From: Clostridia bacterium
GTDB lineage: Bacteria > Bacillota > Clostridia > Oscillospirales > Acutalibacteraceae
DNA: 33,988 nucleotides
Direction of reading: 5' to 3'
Assembly (NCBI GenBank): GCA_017431035.1
Contig: JAFRLW010000001.1
Location: forward strand, 1-33,988
Part shown: positions 1-6,937 of the stretch, piece after piece
How the letters are laid out: each line of letters starts with the position of its first letter
Numbering within the stretch: the stretch's first letter is position 1
Program-made: the position numbers and the translations under genes
The notes under the pieces: generated by a model
Seen by the model: the letters and a program-made list of their open reading frames with translations, nothing else
The model's database searches: none
Told to the model about the DNA's origin: nothing

Positions 1-407
1 AAAACAAAACCGCCACAGAGGAAAATATAAAGGATTTTGAAAACTTTATGGCTTGTGCCGGAGAGATTATTCTAATAGAAGAAAAGTTTATAGACGCCGC
101 AAGTGCTATTTCGGGTTGCGGACCGGCGTTTGTATATATGTTTATTGAGGCTCTCGCCGACGGTGGAGTAAGTTCCGGACTGACAAGCGAATTATCATTA
201 AAACTTGCAGCCGCAACACTAAAAGGCGCCGCAACTATGGCGCTTGAAAGCGGTAAACATCCCGGAAAACTCAAGGCGGACGTTTGCAGTCCCGGTGGTA
301 CAACGATAGCAGGCGTCAGGTCGCTTGAAGAACATAATTTCAGAGCAACTGCTATGGACGCCGTTATAAGTTCATACAAAAGAACGCTTGAACTCGCAGG
401 TAAATAA
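1..407 (+). CDS. proC: Pyrroline-5-carboxylate reductase, C-terminal part (cut by window start)
   Basis: ProC reduces 1-pyrroline-5-carboxylate to proline with NAD(P)H, the last step of proline synthesis, in the cytoplasm. The frame is open from the first bases of the window, and residues such as NKTATEENI precede the first in-window ATG at 48, so that ATG is internal and the gene starts outside. The dimerisation domain is clear: AISGCGPAFVYMFIEALADG, then LKLAAATLKGAA, SGKHPGKLK and the family hallmark SPGGTTIAGVRSLEE, ending with the usual short tail ELAGK. The N-terminal Rossmann domain lies upstream. A strong hairpin terminator follows 12 bases after the stop, so this gene ends a transcription unit. 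Confidence 0.93.
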   Translation, partial: NKTATEENIKDFENFMACAGEIILIEEKFIDAASAISGCGPAFVYMFIEALADGGVSSGLTSELSLKLAAATLKGAATMALESGKHPGKLKADVCSPGGTTIAGVRSLEEHNFRATAMDAVISSYKRTLELAGK

Positions 408-418
408 ATCACAATATA

Positions 419-457
419 AAAAATGCCTTATAGGTTTTTCCTGTAGGGCGTTTTTTT
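419..457 (+). terminator. Rho-independent terminator of proC
   Basis: A 16-bp stem (419-434 with 440-455, all Watson-Crick or G-U) closes a TTTTT loop and runs into seven T at 451-457. It separates proC from the spore protein gene. Confidence 0.88.
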
Positions 458-541
458 AATGCTATAATTTACCTTAATATTTTTTTACATTTTGTCAAGA
501 ATAATAATGCAAACGCAAAAAAATATGAAGGAGTGATTAAA

Positions 542-721
542 GTGGCTAAAACTACTAAAAAGAAAACCTCTTTTGAGAGTTTCAAAAAGCAGGCTGCCGG
601 TGAGGTAGGCGTTAACCTTAAGGACGGTTACAACGGTGATTTGACCTCAAAGCAGGCCGGTTCCATTGGCGGACAGATGGTTAAAAAGATGATTGAGTCA
701 TACGAAAACGGTATGAAATAA
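542..721 (+). CDS. Alpha/beta-type small acid-soluble spore protein
   Basis: Binds and protects DNA in the dormant spore; degraded by the GPR protease at germination. The core EVGVNLKDGYNGDLTSKQAG and SIGGQMVKKMIESYE match the clostridial alpha/beta SASP family, including the SIGG turn and the DNA-contacting C-terminal helix. I place the start at the GTG at 542 because AAGGAG (528-533) lies 8 bases upstream; the in-frame GTG at 533 overlaps that site. This gives 59 residues, a usual length. Odd point: where family members have Glu-Ile/Val-Ala-x-Glu at the GPR site, this protein reads Gln-Ala-Ala-Gly-Glu. The family is forespore-specific (sigma-G), but I cannot assign a promoter with confidence in 458-527. 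Confidence 0.9.
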   Translation: MAKTTKKKTSFESFKKQAAGEVGVNLKDGYNGDLTSKQAGSIGGQMVKKMIESYENGMK

Positions 722-734
722 GAAAGACTAAATA

Positions 735-766
735 GGCGCCGAAAGCGATTATATGCCTTCGGCGTC
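735..766 (+). terminator. Hairpin between spore protein gene and DUF378 gene
   Basis: GGCGCCGAAAGC (735-746) pairs with GCCTTCGGCGTC (755-766) apart from one A/C mismatch and one G-U. The following GGGTTTTAAG is a poor T-run and the next ribosome binding site begins at 774, so it may be a weak terminator or an mRNA-stabilising hairpin. Confidence 0.5.
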
Positions 767-787
767 GGGTTTTAAGAAGGTGAAATA

Positions 788-1015
788 ATGTTTGATAAAA
801 TATGTTTATCTCTTGCTATAATAGGCTGTCTGAACTGGGGTCTTGTAGGTATATTCAGTTTTGACCTTGTGGCGTGGATATTCGGCGGCAGCAGTATGAT
901 ACTCAGCCGTATAATCTACACAATTATAGCACTTGCAGGTATTTGGTGTATTTCTCTTCTCTTTAGAGATACAAATGAGGAAACAAGAAGAACAAACGCC
1001 AGAGTACACGAATAA
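788..1015 (+). CDS. DUF378 (YuzA-like) small membrane protein
   Basis: A 75-residue protein with two hydrophobic helices (about residues 5-25 and 38-60) and the DUF378 signature: CLSLAIIGCLNWGLVGIFSF followed by DLVAWIF and IIYTIIALAG. No biochemical function is known for the family; it is common in Firmicutes, often near sporulation genes. The start is supported by AAGAAGG at 774-780. The charged tail (RDTNEETRRTNARVHE) is probably cytoplasmic. It sits directly after the spore protein gene, so forespore expression is possible but not shown by the sequence. Confidence 0.85.
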   Translation: MFDKICLSLAIIGCLNWGLVGIFSFDLVAWIFGGSSMILSRIIYTIIALAGIWCISLLFRDTNEETRRTNARVHE

Positions 1016-1020
1016 ATAAA

Positions 1021-1055
1021 ACCGGTATACAAAAAGTGTATACCGGTAATTTTTA
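1021..1055. terminator. Bidirectional terminator between DUF378 and vanZ-like genes
   Basis: A perfect 11-bp stem ACCGGTATACA (1021-1031) / TGTATACCGGT (1037-1047) is followed by AATTTTTA on the plus strand and TTTTATTTATT on the minus strand. It ends both the plus-strand unit and the long minus-strand glycan operon. Confidence 0.88.
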
Positions 1056-1550
1056 TTTATTAAAAAAAGATACAATCTTTTCTTTAATATTATATTTCTC
1101 ACCAAGATGTACCAAAAGCACCGACAAATAACCTAACAAAAATCCTATAATATTCATTATTATATCAGAGCCTTGCGCTACACCCGTACCGCAATTATAT
1201 TGCCATATTTCTATACCAACCGATAATATAACGGGAATAACAGCCGCCCATTTACCGAAAAGCGCCGTGAAAGAGAGGCCGAGCGGTAAATAAAGAAAAA
1301 TATTCATAACCATTTCTCTAATAAACTCATCAGTATAAGGCTCAAAGAAAACAAATGTATGTTCACCTGTGAACTCCCTGCCGTATATTGTGTAATAAAA
1401 GATAAAAACGGTCGAAAGTATCGCTAATATAATATTTAATCTTTTATATATTTTTTTGTTTATCATAATTCCGAGCAGCGCCCAAACAATTATCGATAAT
1501 ATCATTAAGAACCAAACAAAAGGCAGGTTCCAGGAATAAACTTTTTTCAA
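1053..1550 (-). CDS. VanZ-like family membrane protein
   Basis: 165 residues with five predicted membrane segments and the VanZ-like signature in the C-terminal half: MNIFLYLPLGLSF, then a Glu-x-x-Gln in SVGIEIWQYN and DIIMNIIGFLLGY. VanZ confers teicoplanin resistance in one transposon, but most family members are of unknown envelope function. The start is a TTG at 1550, chosen because GGAG lies 8 bases upstream on the minus strand and no in-frame ATG precedes the first helix. It is the last gene of the glycan operon, 20 bases after the GtrA-PIG-L gene. Confidence 0.82.
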   Translation of the reverse strand: MKKVYSWNLPFVWFLMILSIIVWALLGIMINKKIYKRLNIILAILSTVFIFYYTIYGREFTGEHTFVFFEPYTDEFIREMVMNIFLYLPLGLSFTALFGKWAAVIPVILSVGIEIWQYNCGTGVAQGSDIIMNIIGFLLGYLSVLLVHLGEKYNIKEKIVSFFNK

Positions 1551-1570
1551 TTAAAAAACTCCAAAAAATA

Positions 1571-2620
1571 TTATTTGTAATCAAACTCTTCAAGGTGCTC
1601 GTTTTTGACCCAAGGCGGAGTCCCCGCCTCTTGCTCAGTAAGCACCCAAGACTCAGTATAATAAAGCTTGTTAAAAATGTCCTCTTTTTCTTTTATAGAC
1701 TTTTTGCCAAGCGGATAATCGGTGAGTTTATCTTTTTCCACGGGACAAAGAACTTTTCCGTTAAACTTTGTGCCTTTTAGCGCATTTATAACGGCCAAGT
1801 GCACCCTTTTGTGTTCCTCGTGACCGTATTCGCCAAACTCATTATGCGTAGCAACCGTTTTGAAATCTTTGATGCTTAAAACCGATTTTGCGTTTTTAGT
1901 CAAAACATCTGACCTTTTTTCCCTTGCGTCAAGCGGATAGGCTCTGTATTTCACTCCGTATTGTTTCATTACCCTAAAGAAACAAGGAAGTCTTCTAAGC
2001 GAATAGCCGGTCGTCATAAGGCAAACGTAGGGCTTATTCTCTTTTATAAAGGTGTGGAAAAAGAGTGTATCATCATCCGGGTGAGCGACAAATAAAACAG
2101 AGTCTGATTTAATACCTGATATTTTATCACGAATAACCCAAAAAATGAGTCGGATTTTGCAGTAGAAGTAACCAATATAGGTATATAAAAGATGTAGTAT
2201 TGTATCATCCTTAAAAACCAATAGTTTACTCAAAATGTAATTTAGAATAAATATAATAAACTGTACCGCCAGTTTTGAAAATCTATCATCTATACCTAAA
2301 GCGGTAACAAAAAGTGCCATAAATCCCATTTCTACAAAAAGGGTAAATAGTCTTGAGGAGTAAAAGCGTATCAATTCAACAATTATTTTATTATGACTTT
2401 TGAAAACTATACTTCTATTTGTAAAAAAGGCAAATGTGACCGCACAAATCCATGAAATAACATTAGCTATTTGAAGCTGTAATGGGTTTTCGGGATTTAG
2501 AAATAAACGAGTTGAAATATAATAACTCAAAAGACTGACTACCGTTGTCAATCCTCCGATTATTATATATAATATCTGTTCACGATATTTTTTTATAATA
2601 TCCTTAATCAGCTTAAACAC
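1571..2620 (-). CDS. GtrA-like flippase fused to PIG-L/LmbE-type N-deacetylase
   Basis: Two domains in one 349-residue protein. Residues 15-138 form a four-helix GtrA domain (EQILYIIIGGLTTVVSLLSY at the start, LNYILSKLLVFK at the end), a family that flips polyprenyl-phosphate sugars. After a further hydrophobic stretch (145-163), residues 174-345 are a PIG-L/LmbE metal-dependent deacetylase: the metal motif AHPDDD at 179-184 and THNEFGEYGHEEH at 258-270 are both intact. PIG-L enzymes remove acetyl from GlcNAc-type sugars. With both GtrA ends facing the cytoplasm, the deacetylase should act on the cytoplasmic side. Start GTG at 2620. The GtrB-like partner lies 8 bases upstream. I infer that the fusion couples deacetylation and flipping of a lipid-linked amino sugar. 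Confidence 0.85.
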   Translation of the reverse strand: MFKLIKDIIKKYREQILYIIIGGLTTVVSLLSYYISTRLFLNPENPLQLQIANVISWICAVTFAFFTNRSIVFKSHNKIIVELIRFYSSRLFTLFVEMGFMALFVTALGIDDRFSKLAVQFIIFILNYILSKLLVFKDDTILHLLYTYIGYFYCKIRLIFWVIRDKISGIKSDSVLFVAHPDDDTLFFHTFIKENKPYVCLMTTGYSLRRLPCFFRVMKQYGVKYRAYPLDAREKRSDVLTKNAKSVLSIKDFKTVATHNEFGEYGHEEHKRVHLAVINALKGTKFNGKVLCPVEKDKLTDYPLGKKSIKEKEDIFNKLYYTESWVLTEQEAGTPPWVKNEHLEEFDYK

Positions 2621-2628
2621 TTCCCGTA

Positions 2629-3561
2629 TTACTTAAAATTAATCATTTCTTCAACTATATATATTGGTTTATCTTTAATTTCAGTATATATTGCAGAAAT
2701 ATACTGACCGATTACACCAATTATAACAAACATAATCGCAAACATAAAACTGTTAAACGAAATAAGCGTTGTGTATCCGGCAGGAGCGCCGTTATGGGTA
2801 AAAATAGAATAAATTAGAACTACAACTCCAAACAATGCAGCAATTCCACCGGCAAATATTCCGAGTTTTAACGGTATATCAGAAAAACAAACAATGGTAT
2901 TTATAGAAAGTCTTATTAAATTTTTAATACTATAATGACTTTCTCCACCTTGTCTATCCGAAGCTATATACGAAAGTTTTGTTCTCTTAAAACCTACATT
3001 TTGAACAAATCCTCTTAAAAACCTGATTTTTTGTCTGTAACTGCTCTTTAGAACCTCAACAACTTTTCGGTCAATTGCAAAAAAATCAGAAGCGTTTTCT
3101 TCAAAAGATTCTTGGTTTGAAAGTTTATTTATCAATTTATAAAATATTTTTGATGTGATATTCTTAAATAGTCCGGCAGATTTGTTTTCAGTTCTAACCA
3201 TACTGACAACATTATATCCCTTTTCAATTTCGTCAATAATGGGATTTAACGATTCCAGAGGATGCTGTAGATCAGAATCCATACATACAACCGCATCACC
3301 GTGTGAATGATCGATACCTGCTATCATTGCAGCTTCATGCCCATAATTCTTTGAAAAACTTATAATTTTTACGTTTTCATCAAATTGAGCATATTCTTTA
3401 AGTAGATTAAGGCTGTTATCAACACTACCATCATTAACAAATATAAGTTCATAATTCCAGCTTAAACTATACTTGATATCATCAAACGCCTTAAAAAAGT
3501 TATTCAATGCTTTTTCTTCGTTATAAACAGAAACAACTATTGAAAGACATTTATTTACCAT
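2629..3561 (-). CDS. GtrB/DPM1-like polyprenyl-phosphate glycosyltransferase
   Basis: GT2-family enzyme of 310 residues expected to move a sugar from a nucleotide donor to polyprenyl phosphate at the cytoplasmic face. It opens with SIVVSVYNEEKAL and FVNDGSVDNS and has the metal-binding MDSDLQHP at about 95-102. Two helices near 230-255 and 265-290 give the standard GtrB/YfdH topology. AAGGGG precedes the ATG. Its position between a GT-C-like gene and the GtrA fusion is the classical Gtr side-chain arrangement. The sugar is not readable from sequence; the adjacent PIG-L domain suggests a HexNAc. Confidence 0.88.
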   Translation of the reverse strand: MVNKCLSIVVSVYNEEKALNNFFKAFDDIKYSLSWNYELIFVNDGSVDNSLNLLKEYAQFDENVKIISFSKNYGHEAAMIAGIDHSHGDAVVCMDSDLQHPLESLNPIIDEIEKGYNVVSMVRTENKSAGLFKNITSKIFYKLINKLSNQESFEENASDFFAIDRKVVEVLKSSYRQKIRFLRGFVQNVGFKRTKLSYIASDRQGGESHYSIKNLIRLSINTIVCFSDIPLKLGIFAGGIAALFGVVVLIYSIFTHNGAPAGYTTLISFNSFMFAIMFVIIGVIGQYISAIYTEIKDKPIYIVEEMINFK

Positions 3562-3581
3562 AATTTCACCCCTTGTATACT

Positions 3582-5696
3582 TTATTTATACATAAGTTTT
3601 CTATCCGATATATAAAGGTATTTACTTGTATTGTCATCGTGCTTTATTTCTTTAACAAGGTGAAGCTTGTTGAAATCATCTTGTAAATACTCTTTTGCTT
3701 GTTTTAATGAATCATCTGTAAACATATAACAAGCAACTGCATTATCGTCTTCAGTATATATATCAAGAATATTTGTGTGACTCTTGATGTTGAATATTTT
3801 TGTTGCATCCCAGCGCCCTGCAAGTATAGTTCCGCCGGAAGCGCCTGCTATATGACCGGCATCATTCCAAACCGCATAGACAATAGTTTTGTTATTCTCC
3901 TTCATATATTCTGCAATTTTATCATAATCCGTCTTTTTTGTAAAAGTTGAAATCAATGGAGAAATATAAGAAATTAGAAGGACTGTAAAGGATACTAAAT
4001 AAACCAATGCACAATACAAAACTTTAATTTTTCCGTCCAGTTTTTCAAATAGATACATAGCCATTGCGGGAACCAGTATGAAAAAAACAAAAAGATATTT
4101 TGAAAGGCGTGAGATATCTATTAAAAAGAACGTTGCTTCAGTACCGAGAACACCAAGCAAAAGAACAACAATTCCGTTTGCGGCAACTATATTTTTATTT
4201 TCATTTTTTCTGTTTTTTATAACGAAGATAATAAAAACGATAATAAATATAATTAATGCAACACTGCAAATAATAGAAAATATATCGGAAACAAGAATTG
4301 TATCACCGTTTTTAACCTTTGAAAGAATAGGTCTTAACCCCAACAATGAAAGTATATTGTATGGAATTGTAAGTATTTTATTTTTAATGTCATAAAACGG
4401 CGAAAAACCGAGACCGCCGATTATTTCTTCTCTTTTAACATCTATAAGTTTAGATATGATAACGCCGGTTAGATTTGAAAACAAAAATAAAACCGTTGTT
4501 ATTAAAGAGGATTTGTTGATTGGTTTCTTTTTTATTTTAGAATATATAACAAATAAAAATTGATGAAAAGCGATAGGCAAAACCATTATTAACGTTTGTC
4601 TTAAACTCTGAATACCCATAAGTAACGACAGTATGGATGATACAATCAGCATAGTAATCAACCCATTAAAACTGTCATTTTTTATAGTTCTTAAGTATAC
4701 GCCAAGTGAAACGAGGAGGGTTATTATATAACAGGAATAAAACGTACTTCCGTAGAAGAACAACTGACCAAACTCATTATCGGGAATTGATGTGGAAATA
4801 AAGCAGGCAAATAAAACGACTATTCCGAATAATACTGTTTTTTTACTGTAACACGCCGTAAAACAATAGTAGAATGATATTAGCGTCAAAACAATCATAA
4901 TAGAAGACGCAAGTGACATTGAAATCATCATATTACCGGTCAAACCGTAAAAAAGTGCGGCGATATTGGGTGTTGCAAGAATATAAATCTGATTGCCGAA
5001 AACCCAGTTTGCAGGAAACAGTGTTTTTTGTTCCCACATTAGTTTAGCGACATACATATCACCATACATATCGGAATCCATATATCTTCCAAGGCTAAAA
5101 AAGTTGAGCAGAATTACAGTCGTCAGGAATAAAAAAACAAATACAAGAGGGACATAAAAGCCGATATTTATTTTGTTTTTTGTCATATTATCCTCCAAAT
5201 AATTATTTTTTAATATGTTGTGACCTATAACAATAGAATTATCGGGCACATCTTTAGTTACAACGGCGCCGGCACCGACTGTAACGTTATTTCCAATGGT
5301 TATATCGCCGATTATAGAAGAGTTTGCGCCGAAAACGCAGTTGTTTCCGCATTTTGGGTGTCTTCTACCCTTTGGGTTTTCTTTATTCGGAGAATATTTT
5401 GCACCAAATACAACGCCCGGAAAAATGGTACAGTTCTCCCCTATTTCAGCAGTATTGCCTATAACTATACCTACAAAATGCGGAATATACAGTCCTTTTC
5501 CGAGTTTAGCCGACGGGTAAATATTACAACCGTATTTTTTTGAGTTCCTTTTGTTCATTAAAAGAGCAATAAACTGTTTATATCGTTTTTTGCTGTTGAA
5601 CATTTTTGAGGCTTTCATATATCTTTTAAGAGCCTTTTTATTGACGCCGTCGGTCAAATTATCGTTCCAAAAATCTTTTATAAGTTTAGCGCTCAT
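3582..5696 (-). CDS. Hexapeptide O-acetyltransferase joined in frame to GT-C-like membrane protein
   Basis: One 704-residue frame, but probably two proteins. Residues 1-169 are a left-handed beta-helix acyltransferase of the serine acetyltransferase type: YIPHFVGIVIGNTAEIGENC, GRRHPKCGNNCVFGANSSI and the terminal coil GAGAVVTKDVPDNSIVIGH. Residues 171-704 (3582-5186) are a polytopic protein with about eleven helices, an acidic MDSDMYGD loop after the first helix and a soluble C-terminal domain, the layout of GT-C glycosyltransferases of the Gtr/ArnT kind. A perfect GGAGG-5-ATG start lies inside the frame at 5184-5196, and one more base in the six-A run before it would make a stop. I infer a recent one-base loss that merged two genes, or a slippage site. 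The first domain overlaps the preceding cytidylyltransferase gene by 11 bases. Confidence 0.8.
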   Translation of the reverse strand: MSAKLIKDFWNDNLTDGVNKKALKRYMKASKMFNSKKRYKQFIALLMNKRNSKKYGCNIYPSAKLGKGLYIPHFVGIVIGNTAEIGENCTIFPGVVFGAKYSPNKENPKGRRHPKCGNNCVFGANSSIIGDITIGNNVTVGAGAVVTKDVPDNSIVIGHNILKNNYLEDNMTKNKINIGFYVPLVFVFLFLTTVILLNFFSLGRYMDSDMYGDMYVAKLMWEQKTLFPANWVFGNQIYILATPNIAALFYGLTGNMMISMSLASSIMIVLTLISFYYCFTACYSKKTVLFGIVVLFACFISTSIPDNEFGQLFFYGSTFYSCYIITLLVSLGVYLRTIKNDSFNGLITMLIVSSILSLLMGIQSLRQTLIMVLPIAFHQFLFVIYSKIKKKPINKSSLITTVLFLFSNLTGVIISKLIDVKREEIIGGLGFSPFYDIKNKILTIPYNILSLLGLRPILSKVKNGDTILVSDIFSIICSVALIIFIIVFIIFVIKNRKNENKNIVAANGIVVLLLGVLGTEATFFLIDISRLSKYLFVFFILVPAMAMYLFEKLDGKIKVLYCALVYLVSFTVLLISYISPLISTFTKKTDYDKIAEYMKENNKTIVYAVWNDAGHIAGASGGTILAGRWDATKIFNIKSHTNILDIYTEDDNAVACYMFTDDSLKQAKEYLQDDFNKLHLVKEIKHDDNTSKYLYISDRKLMYK
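5184..5196 (-). promoter_or_regulatory. Internal ribosome binding site and ATG for the GT-C-like protein
   Basis: On the minus strand GGAGG (5192-5196) is followed by ATAAT and an ATG (5184-5186) that opens MTKNKINIGFYVPLVF just before the first membrane helix. This is as strong as any start in the operon, so the membrane part can be made on its own, giving 534 residues. Confidence 0.75.
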
Positions 5697-6096
5697 TTAA
5701 CTTCTCCCTAAGTAGTGTTGAACTTGTCCCCTTGGTGTGAGGCAAGTAAACAAGTTTTGCGCCGAGTTTAGAAATGTCTTTTCCCGTTTGTTCCCAGCGT
5801 TTATTACCTTTCCAGTCGTCACCGATAAAAATTATATCAAAAGGCTTCTTTTTATATATTTCAACTTTATCGAGCGTATCGCAAACAATAACCTCGTCAA
5901 CATACTTTATGGCGCTTATAATATCTACCCTTTCGTTTACGGGTACAATAGCCGATTTGTTTTTATACTTTTTAACAAGTTCATCGGAATTGACTCCGAC
6001 TATAAGATAATCGCATTGCTTCTTTGCATTTCGCAGGAGATTAAGGTGTCCTATATGAAACATATCATAGGTACCTTGTGTATAGCCGATAACCAT
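5686..6096 (-). CDS. TagD-like cytidylyltransferase (glycerol-3-phosphate type)
   Basis: 136-residue nucleotidyltransferase of the cytidylyltransferase family; it activates a phosphorylated alcohol with CTP to give a CDP-linked donor. The nucleotide site GTYDMFHIGH is at residues 8-17, and the second signature, ISTT-like, appears as GTSSTLLREKL at the C-terminus. Length is that of TagD/GCT. The most common substrate in the family is glycerol 3-phosphate, but glycan clusters use relatives for other polyol phosphates and for phosphocholine-like groups. It lies one base after the LicD gene, so its product is likely the donor for LicD. It overlaps the next gene by 11 bases. Confidence 0.85.
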   Translation of the reverse strand: MVIGYTQGTYDMFHIGHLNLLRNAKKQCDYLIVGVNSDELVKKYKNKSAIVPVNERVDIISAIKYVDEVIVCDTLDKVEIYKKKPFDIIFIGDDWKGNKRWEQTGKDISKLGAKLVYLPHTKGTSSTLLREKLNER

Positions 6097-6097
6097 T

Positions 6098-6937
6098 TTA
6101 CATCCCTACTTCTTTTTTTATAATTTCATAATCAAGCGCCGAACAGGTAAAATCCCTGACGCCGTGGTCGGTTTGTTTATCTTTTGGGGGCGGAGTCATA
6201 TAATCTTTGCCGTAAAGTTTTATTAGTATTTCCTCCGGGTGTTCTTCCGTCCAAATATAAGTATTCTCAAACGGTCTTTTTTGCGGAGTACCGAAAGCCG
6301 ATTTAAGATAGGTCGCTTTTTTATAGGAATAAGAGGCGCCCCAGTTAACAACGTAATCGCTTTTTGATTTATCGGCGGTGAGAACAGATAATAGCCATTT
6401 ATCAATGGTTTTAAGCGGAAGTAATGCCGAAAAAAGTTGCAAATAGACTTTTTTTATAAAAGAGTCCGGTTCATATGAGTCGTAACCGAGTTTCGAAACC
6501 TTATACATTTTTATGTGGTAAAGTTGAGTTTTAAGGAAGTTTTGCGTTGCTCTGAAAAGTTTTCTTTTAGGATTTGAATTGTCTATTGGGAAAATATCAA
6601 TAGAAAGGTCTGTATATTTTCCGAAATCATCTACTATACAAAGTTTGCAAAACTCCTGATAAAAATAAGGGTCGTTTTGCCTTGTACGAAGTTTCAAAGG
6701 GTGAGGTAAATCTCTTTCACAAAGGGCGACAAGTCTATCATAATCCTCCCTGAATATCATCAGGTCTATATCGTCATCCCAAGGTATCATACCTTTGTGT
6801 CTAACCATACCGAGACAGGTTCCGCCACTTGAATAAATGGGGATATTGTTCGCCTCGGTTATGTCGTATAATTTTCGCAAAAGGTACAAAAGATAAACCT
6901 TTGCTTTTTGTTTATCCATCAGGTTTTGTTGGCTCAT
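6098..6937 (-). CDS. LicD family phosphotransferase
   Basis: 279 residues with the LicD/fukutin-type nucleotidyltransferase-fold signature: GTCLGMVRHKGMIPWDDDID at 39-58, whose Asp triad binds metal. LicD proteins move a phosphorylated alcohol (phosphocholine, or glycerol/ribitol phosphate in other cases) from a CDP donor to a sugar of a surface glycan. The start ATG overlaps the stop of the flippase gene (TAATG), which implies translational coupling. The pair with the TagD-like gene suggests a phospho-alcohol substituent on the repeat unit; no choline kinase or choline transporter gene is in the window, so I prefer glycerol phosphate over choline. Confidence 0.87.
   Translation of the reverse strand: MSQQNLMDKQKAKVYLLYLLRKLYDITEANNIPIYSSGGTCLGMVRHKGMIPWDDDIDLMIFREDYDRLVALCERDLPHPLKLRTRQNDPYFYQEFCKLCIVDDFGKYTDLSIDIFPIDNSNPKRKLFRATQNFLKTQLYHIKMYKVSKLGYDSYEPDSFIKKVYLQLFSALLPLKTIDKWLLSVLTADKSKSDYVVNWGASYSYKKATYLKSAFGTPQKRPFENTYIWTEEHPEEILIKLYGKDYMTPPPKDKQTDHGVRDFTCSALDYEIIKKEVGM

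Noticed and set aside
48-50. ATG as start of proC
   Set aside because: The frame is open upstream to the window edge with protein-like sequence, and the N-terminal Rossmann domain is missing, so this Met is internal.
5220-5543. Plus-strand frame of 107 codons
   Set aside because: Lies antisense to the well-supported hexapeptide acetyltransferase, has no ribosome binding site and no recognisable motif.
5737-6123. Plus-strand frame of 128 codons
   Set aside because: Shadow of the TagD-like gene on the other strand, no start signal and composition of a random frame.
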